From JBEEOW01 sp041191405 (GTDB lineage Bacteria; Bacteroidota; Bacteroidia; Cytophagales; UBA9547), in NCBI GenBank assembly GCA_041191405.1, contig JBEEOW010000048.1, positions 1-20,055 of the forward strand: a DNA stretch of 20,055 nt, in the 5' to 3' direction. Shown piece by piece: positions 5,421 to 13,668 of this stretch. Numbering within the stretch: position 1 is the first letter of the stretch; the number at the start of each line of letters is the position of its first letter. Under the pieces are notes generated by a model. The model was not told the origin of the DNA. It saw only the letters and a program-made list of their open reading frames with translations, and did not search any database. The position numbers and the translations under genes are program-made.

Positions 5421-7907
5421 ATGAAAAAAATATACTCATTTGCCTCTTTATTATTAGCCGCATATATGTCGGCTTCGGCACAAACTACAGCGGTAACGCT
5501 TTTGGGACAAGGTACGCTTTGGAAGTATCTTGATAACGGTTCTAATCAAGGAACTACATGGAGAGCCACATCATTTGCTGATGCAACTTGGAAAAGTGGA
5601 AATGCACAATTAGGTTATGGTGATGGAGATGAATCTACTATTGTTAGTTTTGGAACTTCTTCAACTAACAAATTCATTACTACTTACTTTAGAAAAGCAA
5701 TCACTGTAAGCAACTTAGCTGAGCTTTCTGCTATTTCTATGAAAGTAAAAAGAGATGACGGAATTGTGGTGTATGTAAATGGAACTGAAAGGTATAGAAA
5801 CAATATGCCAACTGGTACTATTTCATCTACAACTGTTGCTTCTGCGGATGCTTCTGACGATGGAAACACTTGGTTTACTGCTACTTTAGCAGCATCTAAT
5901 TTTGTAGAAGGTAACAATGTTATTGCAGTTGAAATTCACCAAAGAAGTAAATCAAGCTCTGATATAAGCTTTGATATGGAAATTACAGCAACCAGAAACA
6001 CTCCTGATACAACACCTCCTGTACTTTCGAGTGTTACTCCTGCTGATAATGGTACTAATATTTCAATTGCAAATAATTTAATACTTACTTTTAATGAAAA
6101 TGTAGCCAAAGGTACTGGTGCATTTACAATTAAAGAAAATGGTGTAGCTACTCAAACTATTGATGTAGCTTCAGCAAATGTTACTGTTTCAGGCAATGTA
6201 GTTACTATTAATCCTGCTGATTTTGGTTTAAATAAAAATGTAAGTGTTTCTTTCCCAGCAGGAACAATTAAAGATATTGCAGGATTCAACTTTGCAGGTA
6301 TTGCAAATGATACAGATTGGAATTTTACGACTCAATCGCAAGTAGTTGTTTGTAATTCAATTAGTTGTTTTACATCAGTTCAGCCAAGTGCACAAGGTAG
6401 TACATTGGTTTTACCAAGCACACATACCTTCCAATTGTTATTTAAGCAAGGTAATGCATATACTTCGGGTGGTTCAGCTCCTGCAGGTTTCGACTTTACT
6501 GGTTATGTACCAAAATCAGGTAGTAGTGCTAATGGATATGTATCTATCAATCATGAAAATAGCCCTGGTGGTGTTTCTATTTTAGATGTTTCATACAATG
6601 CCACTTCAAAACTTTGGACAAGAAACAATGCTTATCCTGTAAGTTTTGCAAACGTTGTAAAAACAGAAAGAAACTGCTCAGGTGCTGTAACTCCTTGGGG
6701 TACAATTATTACTGCTGAAGAAACTAGAAATACTGGAGATGTAAACGGTGATGGTTATACTGACACTGGTTGGTTAGTTGAAATAGACCCAGTTACAAGA
6801 TTGGTAAAACAATATGGTAATGCCAAAGAAGAAAAACTGTGGGCAATGGGTAGAATGTCACACGAAAATGCAGTTGTAGCAGCTGATAATAAAACAGTTT
6901 ATTATGGCGAAGACGACCCAAGTGGTGCACTTTATAAATTTGTTGCAAATACTGCAGGCAACCTATATACAGGTACTTTGTATGTGTTAAAATTAACTGG
7001 TTCATTGTCTGGTGGAGAGCCTACTTCAACAACTGCAACTTGGGTTCAAGTACCAAACACAACTCAAAGTGATAGAAACAATACTTATTCATTAGCATCT
7101 GGTTTAGGAGCGACAGCTTTTAATGGTGTTGAAGACGTAGAAATTGCACCAAACGGACAAGTTTATTTTACTTCAAAAGGAAATGGAAGAGTATATCGTT
7201 TTACAGATAATGGCACTTCAATAAGTAATTTTATTACTTATGTTGGCGGACAAAATTATACTATCAATTACGGAACAGGTTCAGCTTCTACAGCTTGGGG
7301 TACAGGTAATGATAATTTAGCATTTGATAACGAAGGTAATCTTTGGGTGAATCAGGATGGTGGAAATGGACATTTTTGGATGGTTAGAGCTGGTCATACA
7401 CAAGCTAGTCCAAAAGTTGAATTATTCGCTAAAACGCCAGCAGGTTCAGAATCAACTGGTTTAACTTTTACACCAGACTATAAATTTATGTTCTTATCAT
7501 TCCAACATCCTACAACAAGCAATGGTAGCCAAACAGATGCAAGTGGTACTTCGGTATCAATCAATGCAGCTGCTATGGTTGTAATTGCACGTAAAGAAAA
7601 CCTTGGAAATGGAACACTTAGATTAGGTGACAATGAAGTTGAAACTGGTAAAGTTGACGGAATAAATGTTTATCCTGTACCATTTGATAATGAAATAAAT
7701 GTAGAATTTAATCTTGAAAATGAGTCAAAAGCAACAGTACTAGTTTATAATCTTGAAGGTAAATTAATAAATACTTTACTTGATAAAACTTTAAATGCAG
7801 GCAAACAAACTATTGCTTTAAATACACAAAATCTTCATGGTGAATATATGTTGTATATCACTACTAATGAGGCAAGTGTAGTAAAAAGAATTGTTTCTAG
7901 TAAATAA
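5421..7907 (+). CDS. Secreted PhoX/DUF839-type phosphatase-like protein, T9SS type A
   Basis: An 828-residue multidomain secreted protein. The signal peptide is 1-21 (ASAQ). Residues about 30-192 form a galactose-binding-like beta-sandwich (SFADATWKSG, GYGDGDE, YFRK, KVKRDDGIVVYVNG, NVIAVEIHQ). Residues 198-304 are a Big_5 Ig-like domain (PPVLSSVTPADN). About 330-740 is a PhoX/DUF839 six-bladed propeller. It shows the Cys-containing motif NCSGAVTPWGT (418-428) and EE (433-434), which correspond to the metal-cofactor site of PhoX phosphatases, then MSHENA (479-484) and EDDPSGALYKF (497-507). A calcium-loop-like DVNGDGYTD lies at 440-448. Residues about 745-828 are a T9SS type A sorting domain (VYPVPFDNEINV). 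Phosphatase activity is inferred from the family; many DUF839 proteins are uncharacterised. A terminator follows. Confidence 0.85.
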   Translation: MKKIYSFASLLLAAYMSASAQTTAVTLLGQGTLWKYLDNGSNQGTTWRATSFADATWKSGNAQLGYGDGDESTIVSFGTSSTNKFITTYFRKAITVSNLAELSAISMKVKRDDGIVVYVNGTERYRNNMPTGTISSTTVASADASDDGNTWFTATLAASNFVEGNNVIAVEIHQRSKSSSDISFDMEITATRNTPDTTPPVLSSVTPADNGTNISIANNLILTFNENVAKGTGAFTIKENGVATQTIDVASANVTVSGNVVTINPADFGLNKNVSVSFPAGTIKDIAGFNFAGIANDTDWNFTTQSQVVVCNSISCFTSVQPSAQGSTLVLPSTHTFQLLFKQGNAYTSGGSAPAGFDFTGYVPKSGSSANGYVSINHENSPGGVSILDVSYNATSKLWTRNNAYPVSFANVVKTERNCSGAVTPWGTIITAEETRNTGDVNGDGYTDTGWLVEIDPVTRLVKQYGNAKEEKLWAMGRMSHENAVVAADNKTVYYGEDDPSGALYKFVANTAGNLYTGTLYVLKLTGSLSGGEPTSTTATWVQVPNTTQSDRNNTYSLASGLGATAFNGVEDVEIAPNGQVYFTSKGNGRVYRFTDNGTSISNFITYVGGQNYTINYGTGSASTAWGTGNDNLAFDNEGNLWVNQDGGNGHFWMVRAGHTQASPKVELFAKTPAGSESTGLTFTPDYKFMFLSFQHPTTSNGSQTDASGTSVSINAAAMVVIARKENLGNGTLRLGDNEVETGKVDGINVYPVPFDNEINVEFNLENESKATVLVYNLEGKLINTLLDKTLNAGKQTIALNTQNLHGEYMLYITTNEASVVKRIVSSK

Positions 7908-7931
7908 TACTAATTTTTATTTAGAGTGTGA

Positions 7932-7965
7932 GGGGCTGTCCAAATTGGGCAGCCTTTCTGTTTTT
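7932..7965 (+). terminator. Intrinsic terminator after the PhoX-like gene
   Basis: GGCTGTCC (7934-7941) pairs with GGGCAGCC (7947-7954), allowing one G-U pair, with a five-base loop. The following TTTCTGTTTTT is a T-rich tail. Confidence 0.75.
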
Positions 7966-8067
7966 ATGGATATTATTACTCCTTTAAATTTTCTAAATTT
8001 TTCAAATTAACATCCATATCTTCTCAACAATTATCATAAACTTTATTATCAATTGCCAATAGTTTCA

Positions 8068-8075
8068 TATATTTG
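8068..8075 (+). promoter_or_regulatory. Possible -7 box (TATATTTG) of rsmG
   Basis: TATATTTG fits the Bacteroidota -7 consensus TAnnTTTG and lies about 40 bases before the rsmG start. The nearest upstream TTG (8053-8055) is only 12 bases away, shorter than the usual 17-23, so support is weak. Confidence 0.3.
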
Positions 8076-8117
8076 ATATTCTGTTTTGTTAATAAAATCA
8101 GAATGAAATAATTGCCA

Positions 8118-8747
8118 ATGGATATTATAAAGAAATACTTTCCTAATTTAACTGAAAATCAATACACACAGTTTGCTCAACTGTATGATTTGTATAAAGA
8201 ATGGAATGAGAAAATAAATGTTATTTCTCGTAAAGATATTGATTCTCTTTACGAAAAACATGTTTTACATTCATTAGGAATTGCTAAAGTAATGCCATTT
8301 GTTGCAGGTACAAAAGTGCTTGATGTTGGTACTGGAGGAGGTTTTCCTGGTATTCCACTGGCTATTATGTTCCCAGAAACCGAATTTCATTTGGTTGATT
8401 CTATTGGTAAAAAAATATTGGTTGTACAAGAAGTTGCAAAAGGTTTAGGCTTAAAAAATGTAACTACTTACAATCAAAGAGTTGAAACAGTGAAAGTTGA
8501 AGTTGATTTTGTAGTTAGTAGAGCGGTAACTCGTTTAACAGAGTTTGTACCTTGGATTAGGAAAAAAGTAGCTAAAAAAAGTAATAATGCTTTACCAAAC
8601 GGCGTACTTTACCTTAAAGGTGGAGACCTAGATGGAGAGTTAGCATCTTTCCAAAATAATCCATATTTAATGGTATATGAGTTGAAACATTACTTCACTG
8701 AAGAGTTTTTCGACACTAAAAAAGTTGTGTATTTAGGAATAAAATAG
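8118..8747 (+). CDS. rsmG: 16S rRNA (guanine527-N7)-methyltransferase RsmG
   Basis: RsmG (GidB) uses S-adenosylmethionine to methylate N7 of G527 in 16S rRNA; its loss gives low-level streptomycin resistance. The 209 residues match the family length. Seen: the N-terminal segment EWNEKINVISRKDI (28-41), the SAM-binding loop VLDVGTGGGFPGIPLA (67-82), the acidic strand end FHLVDS (90-95) and the conserved SRAV (134-137). A TTG two codons upstream at 8112 is in frame, but ATG 8118 fits better. It is followed by an inverted-repeat spacer and then lepA, which reads the same way and is also a translation gene. Confidence 0.96.
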   Translation: MDIIKKYFPNLTENQYTQFAQLYDLYKEWNEKINVISRKDIDSLYEKHVLHSLGIAKVMPFVAGTKVLDVGTGGGFPGIPLAIMFPETEFHLVDSIGKKILVVQEVAKGLGLKNVTTYNQRVETVKVEVDFVVSRAVTRLTEFVPWIRKKVAKKSNNALPNGVLYLKGGDLDGELASFQNNPYLMVYELKHYFTEEFFDTKKVVYLGIK

Positions 8748-8836
8748 ATGTTAGATTTCAGATATTAGATTTTAGATAAATTTTTTAAATTAATTTCTAA
8801 CTTCTAAAATCTACAATCTATCATCTAAAATCTTTA
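8747..8836. repeat. Imperfect inverted repeat of AGATTT-type words between rsmG and lepA
   Basis: The left arm (about 8747-8783) contains TTAGATTTCAGATATTAGA and then TTTTAGAT. The right arm (about 8791-8834) is its approximate reverse complement, containing CTTCTAAAATCTACAATCTA and CATCTAAAATCT. Each arm is a run of AGAT/TTAGA words. It fills most of the gap between the genes and has no T-run, so it is not a standard terminator. Confidence 0.65.
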
Positions 8837-8856
8837 ATCAAAAAAATAAAGTATAA

Positions 8857-10644
8857 ATGAAACATATTCGTAATTTCTGTATTATTGCCCATATTGATCA
8901 CGGTAAAAGTACCTTAGCTGATAGACTTTTAGAATTTACAAAAACAGTTACTGGTCGTGAAATGCAAGCACAATTGCTTGACAATATGGACCTTGAAAGA
9001 GAGCGTGGTATAACTATTAAAAGTCACGCTATTCAAATGGATTATGTTTTTGAAGGTGAAAAATATTCTTTAAACTTAATTGATACACCTGGTCACGTTG
9101 ACTTTTCTTATGAAGTGTCACGTTCTATTGCAGCTTGTGAGGGTGTTTTGTTATTGGTTGATGCTGCACAAGGTATTCAGGCACAAACAATTTCTAACTT
9201 ATATCTTGCTTTAGATCATGGATTAGTTGTAATTCCTGTACTAAATAAAGTAGATTTACCAGGTGCTATGCCTGAGGAAATCAAAGACCAAATGCAGGAT
9301 TTATTGGCTTGTGATAGAGATGAAATTATTCACGCAAGTGGTAAAGAGGGTATTGGTGTTCCAGAAATTTTAGAAGCAATTGTTAAGCGTATTCCACACC
9401 CAGTTGGCGACCCCGACGAAGCATTACAATGTATGATTTTTGACTCAGTATATAACTCATTCAGAGGTATTGAGGTAATGTTTAGGGTTAAAAATGGTGT
9501 TATCAGAAAAGGAGATAAAATTAAATTTGTAGCTACTGGTAAAGATTATTTTGCTGATGAAATTGGTATTTTAAGACTTGGAAAAGAACCTCGTGATGCT
9601 GTTTATACAGGAGATGTTGGTTATTTAATTTCAGGCATTAAAGATGCTCGTGAGGTAAAAGTTGGGGATACAATTACACATCTAGCTCGCCCTTGCCAAG
9701 ATATAGTTGCTGGTTTTGAAGAAGTTAAACCAATGGTTTTTGCTGGTATTTATCCAGTTGAAACCAGTGAGTTTGAAAACTTAAGAACTGCAATGGAAAA
9801 ATTGCAGTTAAATGATGCTTCGTTGGTTTGGGAACCAGAAACATCAGCAGCATTAGGTTTTGGTTTCCGATGCGGTTTCCTAGGTATGTTGCACATGGAA
9901 ATTGTGCAAGAGCGTTTGGAACGTGAGTTTGATATGACTGTAATTACTACAGTTCCATCGGTATCATTCCATTGTCACCAAACAAATGGTGAGATGTTAG
10001 TTGTAAATGCTCCATCAGAATTACCTGAACCTAACTATATTGATTTTGTTGAAGAACCATTTGTTAAAGTGCAAATTATTACCAAAGCTGATTATGTGGG
10101 TGGTATTATTTCACTTTGTATGGAAAAACGTGGTTTAATTATCAATCAAAGTTATTTAACTACAGATAGAGTTGAACTTATTTTTGAATTACCACTTGCC
10201 GAAATTGTATTTGACTTCTTCGATAAATTAAAAACAATCTCAAGAGGTTATGCTTCACTTGATTATGAATTGATAGGTTTCCGTCAATCAAACATGGTAA
10301 AATTGGATATCATGTTAAATCAAGAAAAAGTGGATGCCTTATCATCTATCGTACACAGAGATAAAGCGTATGATTGGGGCAAACGTCTTTGTGAAAAACT
10401 AAAAGAATTGTTACCACAACAACAATTTGAAATTGCAATTCAGGCAGCAATTGGTATGAAAATTATTGCTCGTGAAACAGTAAAAGCATTACGTAAAAAC
10501 GTACTTGCTAAGTGTTATGGAGGTGATATTTCTCGTAAACGTAAACTTCTTGAAAAACAGAAAAAAGGTAAAAAACGTATGCGTCAGGTAGGTAACGTTG
10601 AAGTGCCTCAAGAAGCGTTTATGGCAATCCTTAAATTAGATTAA
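8857..10644 (+). CDS. lepA: Elongation factor 4 (LepA)
   Basis: LepA/EF4 is a ribosome-bound translational GTPase that affects translation initiation and the elongation cycle. The 595 residues match the family. G1 AHIDHGKST is at 11-19, the switch I region ERERGITI at 47-54, G3 DTPGH at 76-80 and G4 NKVD at 130-133, followed by domain II, an EF-G-like domain III and V, and the LepA-specific C-terminal domain with GDISRKRKLLEKQKKGKKRM near residues 555-575. EF-G domain IV is absent, which separates it from EF-G and TypA. It probably associates with both the membrane and the cytoplasm. A strong shared terminator follows. Confidence 0.98.
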   Translation: MKHIRNFCIIAHIDHGKSTLADRLLEFTKTVTGREMQAQLLDNMDLERERGITIKSHAIQMDYVFEGEKYSLNLIDTPGHVDFSYEVSRSIAACEGVLLLVDAAQGIQAQTISNLYLALDHGLVVIPVLNKVDLPGAMPEEIKDQMQDLLACDRDEIIHASGKEGIGVPEILEAIVKRIPHPVGDPDEALQCMIFDSVYNSFRGIEVMFRVKNGVIRKGDKIKFVATGKDYFADEIGILRLGKEPRDAVYTGDVGYLISGIKDAREVKVGDTITHLARPCQDIVAGFEEVKPMVFAGIYPVETSEFENLRTAMEKLQLNDASLVWEPETSAALGFGFRCGFLGMLHMEIVQERLEREFDMTVITTVPSVSFHCHQTNGEMLVVNAPSELPEPNYIDFVEEPFVKVQIITKADYVGGIISLCMEKRGLIINQSYLTTDRVELIFELPLAEIVFDFFDKLKTISRGYASLDYELIGFRQSNMVKLDIMLNQEKVDALSSIVHRDKAYDWGKRLCEKLKELLPQQQFEIAIQAAIGMKIIARETVKALRKNVLAKCYGGDISRKRKLLEKQKKGKKRMRQVGNVEVPQEAFMAILKLD

Positions 10645-10668
10645 TAAATATAAGATTTTTAACATATC

Positions 10669-10710
10669 AAAATAGCATCATTTGAAATCTCAAGTGATGC
10701 TATTTTATTT
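10669..10710. terminator. Bidirectional terminator between lepA and the acetyltransferase gene
   Basis: The 17-base arm 10669-10685 (AAAATAGCATCATTTGA) pairs with 10690-10706 with a single G-U position and a 4-base loop. The arms end in A- and T-runs, so it can work on both strands. It overlaps the stop codon of the minus-strand gene. Confidence 0.85.
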
Positions 10711-11277
10711 ATTTTCACGTTTCATAAACCAAAGTGTAATATTGTTTTTTTCATCGAACCAAGAATAGTATACTTCAAATCCGTAACGTTGATAAATGTT
10801 TTTATTTTTCTCAACTGATGTTTCAATGAGGATTGGAAGATTTTCTTTATTTGAAAGCTCAAAAATTTTGTTTTTTAATTCATAAACAGCATTATCTCCA
10901 CCTTTTTCAACTCCCAAAAACCAACAATAAATATAATTCGAATAAATTCTATGCTTTTTGATAAATGATTCCCTTTGTAGAGAATATAAAACATTTTTGA
11001 AAGGAATTGACAATGCGAATTTTAATTCATAAAATAACTCTTTGATATTAAATGGATTTACATGAGATTTATAAAACAATAAAACACCTTTTTTATTTTC
11101 TGATACCAATACACCGTTTCTATTATTGGTTTTTATAAATGCATATTCAGCTAAATTTTTAATTTTAAGTTTTCTATTTCCATTTGAACCAATAACAGCA
11201 TTTACACTCGGATTTGAATCAAAGCAATTTGAAATAATTCTAATTGTATCTGTAAATGATTGATTGTTTATTGTCAT
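10705..11277 (-). CDS. GNAT-like N-acetyltransferase, hypothetical
   Basis: A 190-residue cytoplasmic protein that looks like a divergent GNAT acetyltransferase. The N-terminal CFDSNPSVNAVIG (18-30) resembles the first helix region of a subgroup of these enzymes. The central IYCWFLGVEKGGDNAVYELKN segment (about 115-136) is in the place of strand beta-4 and the acetyl-CoA loop, although the usual glycine pattern is weak. NLPILIETSVEKNKNIYQRYGFEVYYSW (about 146-173) is the typical beta-5/alpha-4 end with the YxRxGF-like motif. The acceptor substrate is unknown. It has no clear partner gene: lepA converges on it and hisH diverges. Confidence 0.7.
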   Translation of the reverse strand: MTINNQSFTDTIRIISNCFDSNPSVNAVIGSNGNRKLKIKNLAEYAFIKTNNRNGVLVSENKKGVLLFYKSHVNPFNIKELFYELKFALSIPFKNVLYSLQRESFIKKHRIYSNYIYCWFLGVEKGGDNAVYELKNKIFELSNKENLPILIETSVEKNKNIYQRYGFEVYYSWFDEKNNITLWFMKRENK

Positions 11278-11293
11278 AATTTTTATATTTTAA

Positions 11294-11301
11294 CAAAAAT
11301 A
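11294..11301 (-). promoter_or_regulatory. Possible -7 box (TATTTTTG) of the acetyltransferase gene
   Basis: On the minus strand TATTTTTG matches TAnnTTTG 17 bases before the start codon. The nearest good upstream TTG is 25 bases away, slightly too far for the consensus. Confidence 0.3.
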
Positions 11302-11434
11302 CAAAATATTCTAAATCGGTTTATGTCAAAAAATGAGATTTTGAGTACATTTAAACCAATAAACATTGAGTATTAAACAAAATAGTTTTATTTTTACTGA
11401 ATATAATTTTTAGAAACATTTAATTAATCTGAAC

Positions 11435-12043
11435 TTGAAATTAGCACTTATAAAATATAATGCAGGTAACATACAATCAGTTACTTATGCTTTAAATAGG
11501 CTAGGAGTGGAGCCTATTCTTACCGACAATGTTGATGAAATTTTATCTGCTGATAAAGTGATATTTCCAGGAGTAGGAGAAGCTAGTACTGCAATGCATT
11601 TTTTAAAATCTGCTGGTTTAGATAAAGTTATTCCTGCATTAAAACAACCAACTTTAGGTATTTGTCTGGGTTTACAATTAATGTGCAAGCATTCAGAAGA
11701 AAACAATACTGATTGTTTAGGGGTTTTTGATATCAATGTAAAACGTTTTCAAGAATATCCAAATGGATTTGAAGCTGAGCGTTTTAAAGTGCCAGAAATG
11801 GGTTGGAATTCAATTCAAAACTTAAAATCTCCTTTATTTAAAGGAATTAATGAAAATAGTTTTGTGTATTTTGTACACAGTTTTTATGCTGAATTAAGTG
11901 ATTTTACAATTGCAGAAACCACTTATGCAAATAAATTTAGTGCAGCTTTACATAAAGATAATTTTTATGCAGCACAGTTTCACCCAGAAAAAAGTGGTGA
12001 TATAGGTTCGGCAATTATCAAAAACTTTATTGAACTGTGTTAA
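11435..12043 (+). CDS. hisH: Imidazole glycerol phosphate synthase glutaminase subunit HisH
   Basis: HisH hydrolyses glutamine and channels ammonia to HisF to make imidazole glycerol phosphate and AICAR in histidine synthesis. The 202-residue protein is full length. The N-terminal KLALIKYNAGNIQSV (2-16), the oxyanion strand PGVGEA (45-50), nucleophile Cys77 in GICLGLQLM and the His183/Glu185 pair in FHPEKSG complete the class I amidotransferase triad. The start must be TTG 11435, because the family's MK-x-A-I-I-x-Y-N-x-GN begins there and no ATG is near. The stop overlaps the next gene by 7 bases. No hisF, hisA or other his gene lies in the window, which is unusual since HisH works only as a HisH-HisF complex. 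Confidence 0.93.
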   Translation: MKLALIKYNAGNIQSVTYALNRLGVEPILTDNVDEILSADKVIFPGVGEASTAMHFLKSAGLDKVIPALKQPTLGICLGLQLMCKHSEENNTDCLGVFDINVKRFQEYPNGFEAERFKVPEMGWNSIQNLKSPLFKGINENSFVYFVHSFYAELSDFTIAETTYANKFSAALHKDNFYAAQFHPEKSGDIGSAIIKNFIELC

Positions 12044-12666
12044 GAAAATTTGTAATTCATATTTTCTTAACAATTGTATTTGTTCAAGCTAGTTTTGCTC
12101 AATCAAAAAAAGATTATCTTGTTACTATACATACCACTTTGGGTGATTTACAAATGGTTTTATTTGATGAAACTCCTTTGCATAAAGCAAACTTTATTGC
12201 CAAAGCACAGTTAGGTAAGTACAATGGAACAAGTTTCTTTTTGAATAAAAAAGATGAGTTTATTGTTGGAGGGGATTCTCTGTCAAGAGATGCTGACCCA
12301 AGTAATGATGGTACTTACTTTACTCGTAATACTATTAAAAAAGAGATAGTTACAAAGTATTCAAATAAATTTGCTTTTGTTGGAGCATGGCAACTAGTTG
12401 GCTATAAAAATCCTGGAGCAAGTTCCGATGAACTAATGTTTTATATCATCACATCTAAGAAAGGAATGCCACAGTTAGATGGGAAATACACTGTATTTGG
12501 AGTTATAGTTTCAGGATTAGAAGTTTTAGATAAAATAAATGCTTCAAAAGTGGATGCAAACAATCATCCTATTGATAAAATATTTATGAACGTTTCTTTA
12601 AAGCAAGTAAAAAAGGCTCGTATTCGAAAAATACTAAAGAAATGTGTATCATTGCAAAATAATTAG
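12037..12666 (+). CDS. Exported cyclophilin-like protein with degenerate active site
   Basis: A 209-residue protein with a signal peptide (FVIHIFLTIVFVQASFAQ, ending near residue 22) and a cyclophilin-type peptidyl-prolyl isomerase domain: VTIHTTLGDLQMVLFDETPLHKANF (about 29-53), the GGD loop (78-80), SSDELMFYIITSKKGMPQLDGKYTVFGVI (about 130-158). The segment normally reading FHRVIPxFMIQGGD is FFLNKKDEFIVGGD, so the catalytic Arg is Leu and the Gln is Val. The usual SQFFI is LMFYI. It is likely a weak or inactive isomerase, possibly a chaperone or binding protein in the periplasm. The start is GTG 12037, inside the hisH 3' end, which suggests translational coupling; no better start exists ahead of the signal peptide. 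Confidence 0.8.
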   Translation: MLRKFVIHIFLTIVFVQASFAQSKKDYLVTIHTTLGDLQMVLFDETPLHKANFIAKAQLGKYNGTSFFLNKKDEFIVGGDSLSRDADPSNDGTYFTRNTIKKEIVTKYSNKFAFVGAWQLVGYKNPGASSDELMFYIITSKKGMPQLDGKYTVFGVIVSGLEVLDKINASKVDANNHPIDKIFMNVSLKQVKKARIRKILKKCVSLQNN

Positions 12667-12719
12667 TACTAAGTACAGCGTACAGAGTCTTAAGAACTTT
12701 GTACTCTGTACTTAGTACT
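12665..12719. repeat. Inverted repeat of AGTACT-type words before the rmlD-like gene
   Basis: AGTACTAAGTACAG (12665-12678) is a perfect reverse complement of CTGTACTTAGTACT (12706-12719). Additional GTACAGAGT/ACTTTGTACTCTG words extend the similarity within the loop and past the right arm (to about 12728). There is no T-run. It begins at the stop codon of the cyclophilin-like gene and fills most of the gap to the next start. Confidence 0.7.
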
Positions 12720-12735
12720 TTGTACTTTACAAAAA

Positions 12736-13656
12736 ATGAAAAAGAAAATTTTACTTACAGGTTCTAATGGATTGTTAGGGCAAAAATTAGTTGAATTAAT
12801 CACTTCAAAAGGTGAATATGAGCTTGTTGCGGTGGCAAGAGGTGAAAACAGATTACCTGATATTTATGGTAAATACGAATATATTTCATTAGATATTACC
12901 AATAGGGAAGAAGTATTAAAAACCGTTGTAAGTGTAAATCCTGATTATATTATTCATGGTGCAGCAATGACTAATGTTGACCAATGTGAGGTTGAACGTG
13001 ATGCTTGTTGGGAGTTAAATGTAAGAGCGACAGAATCTTTTGTTGAGGCTGCTAGATTAACCAATGCACATTTAGTACATTTAAGTACAGATTTTATTTT
13101 TGATGGAACTGCTGGTCCTTATGATGAAGAGGCTGAGGCTAATCCAATTAGTTTTTATGGCGTGAGTAAAGTTGCAGCAGAAAGAATGGTTTTAAAAAGT
13201 GCTGCAATTATTAAATACTCAATTGTTAGAACTGTTTTAGTTTACGGCATTGCACATGATATGAGTCGTTTGAATATTGTACTTTGGGTAAAAGGTACTT
13301 TAGAGCAAGGCAAAACTTTGAATATCGTGAATGACCAATTTAGAACTCCAACATTAGCCGAAGATTTAGCTATGGGTTGTTATTTAGTGGTTAAAAATGA
13401 TGCAACAGGAATTTATAATATTTCTGGAGAAGATTTTATGACACCTTATGATATGGCAATTGCAACAGCTGATTATTTTAATTTAGATAAATCATTGATA
13501 AATGTAGTAAGTTCAGCTACACTAAATCAAACAGCTAAGCGTCCTCCAAGAACAGGATTCATCATTGATAAAGCTAAAAATAATTTAGGTTACAAGCCTC
13601 ATTCATTTAAAGAAGGCATTGATATATTAAAACAACAAACAGAAAAGGTACTTTAA
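12736..13656 (+). CDS. RmlD-like dTDP-4-dehydrorhamnose reductase family protein
   Basis: A 306-residue extended short-chain dehydrogenase of the RmlD substrate-binding family. Seen: the NAD(P)-binding loop LLTGSNGLLGQ (6-16), IIHGAAMTNVDQCE (72-85; RmlD enzymes have xNAAAYTxVDxAE), the strand with catalytic Ser/Thr STDFIFDG (117-124), the YGVSK Tyr141/Lys145 pair, and the RPPRTGF segment late in the protein that resembles the RPxxSxL substrate-side motif. The RmlD reaction makes dTDP-L-rhamnose, but this family also includes other sugar reductases, and no rmlA, rmlB or rmlC is here, so I do not assign rmlD. It is cytoplasmic. Its stop codon lies inside a terminator hairpin. Confidence 0.88.
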   Translation: MKKKILLTGSNGLLGQKLVELITSKGEYELVAVARGENRLPDIYGKYEYISLDITNREEVLKTVVSVNPDYIIHGAAMTNVDQCEVERDACWELNVRATESFVEAARLTNAHLVHLSTDFIFDGTAGPYDEEAEANPISFYGVSKVAAERMVLKSAAIIKYSIVRTVLVYGIAHDMSRLNIVLWVKGTLEQGKTLNIVNDQFRTPTLAEDLAMGCYLVVKNDATGIYNISGEDFMTPYDMAIATADYFNLDKSLINVVSSATLNQTAKRPPRTGFIIDKAKNNLGYKPHSFKEGIDILKQQTEKVL

Positions 13657-13668
13657 GTACCTTTTTTT
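13647..13668 (+). terminator. Intrinsic terminator of the rmlD-like gene
   Basis: GGTACTT/AAGTACC forms a perfect 7-bp stem at 13647-13661 with a one-base centre (in practice a small loop), followed by TTTTTTT. The TAA stop at 13654-13656 is inside it. Confidence 0.75.

Noticed and set aside
7966..8007. ATGGATATTAT at 7966 repeating the rsmG start at 8118, as a possible duplicated gene start
   Set aside because: Only 11 bases match, and the frame from 7966 stops after about 14 codons.
12736..13656. Rhamnose biosynthesis operon
   Set aside because: Only the RmlD-like reductase is present; no rmlA, rmlB or rmlC homologue and no glycosyltransferase lies nearby.
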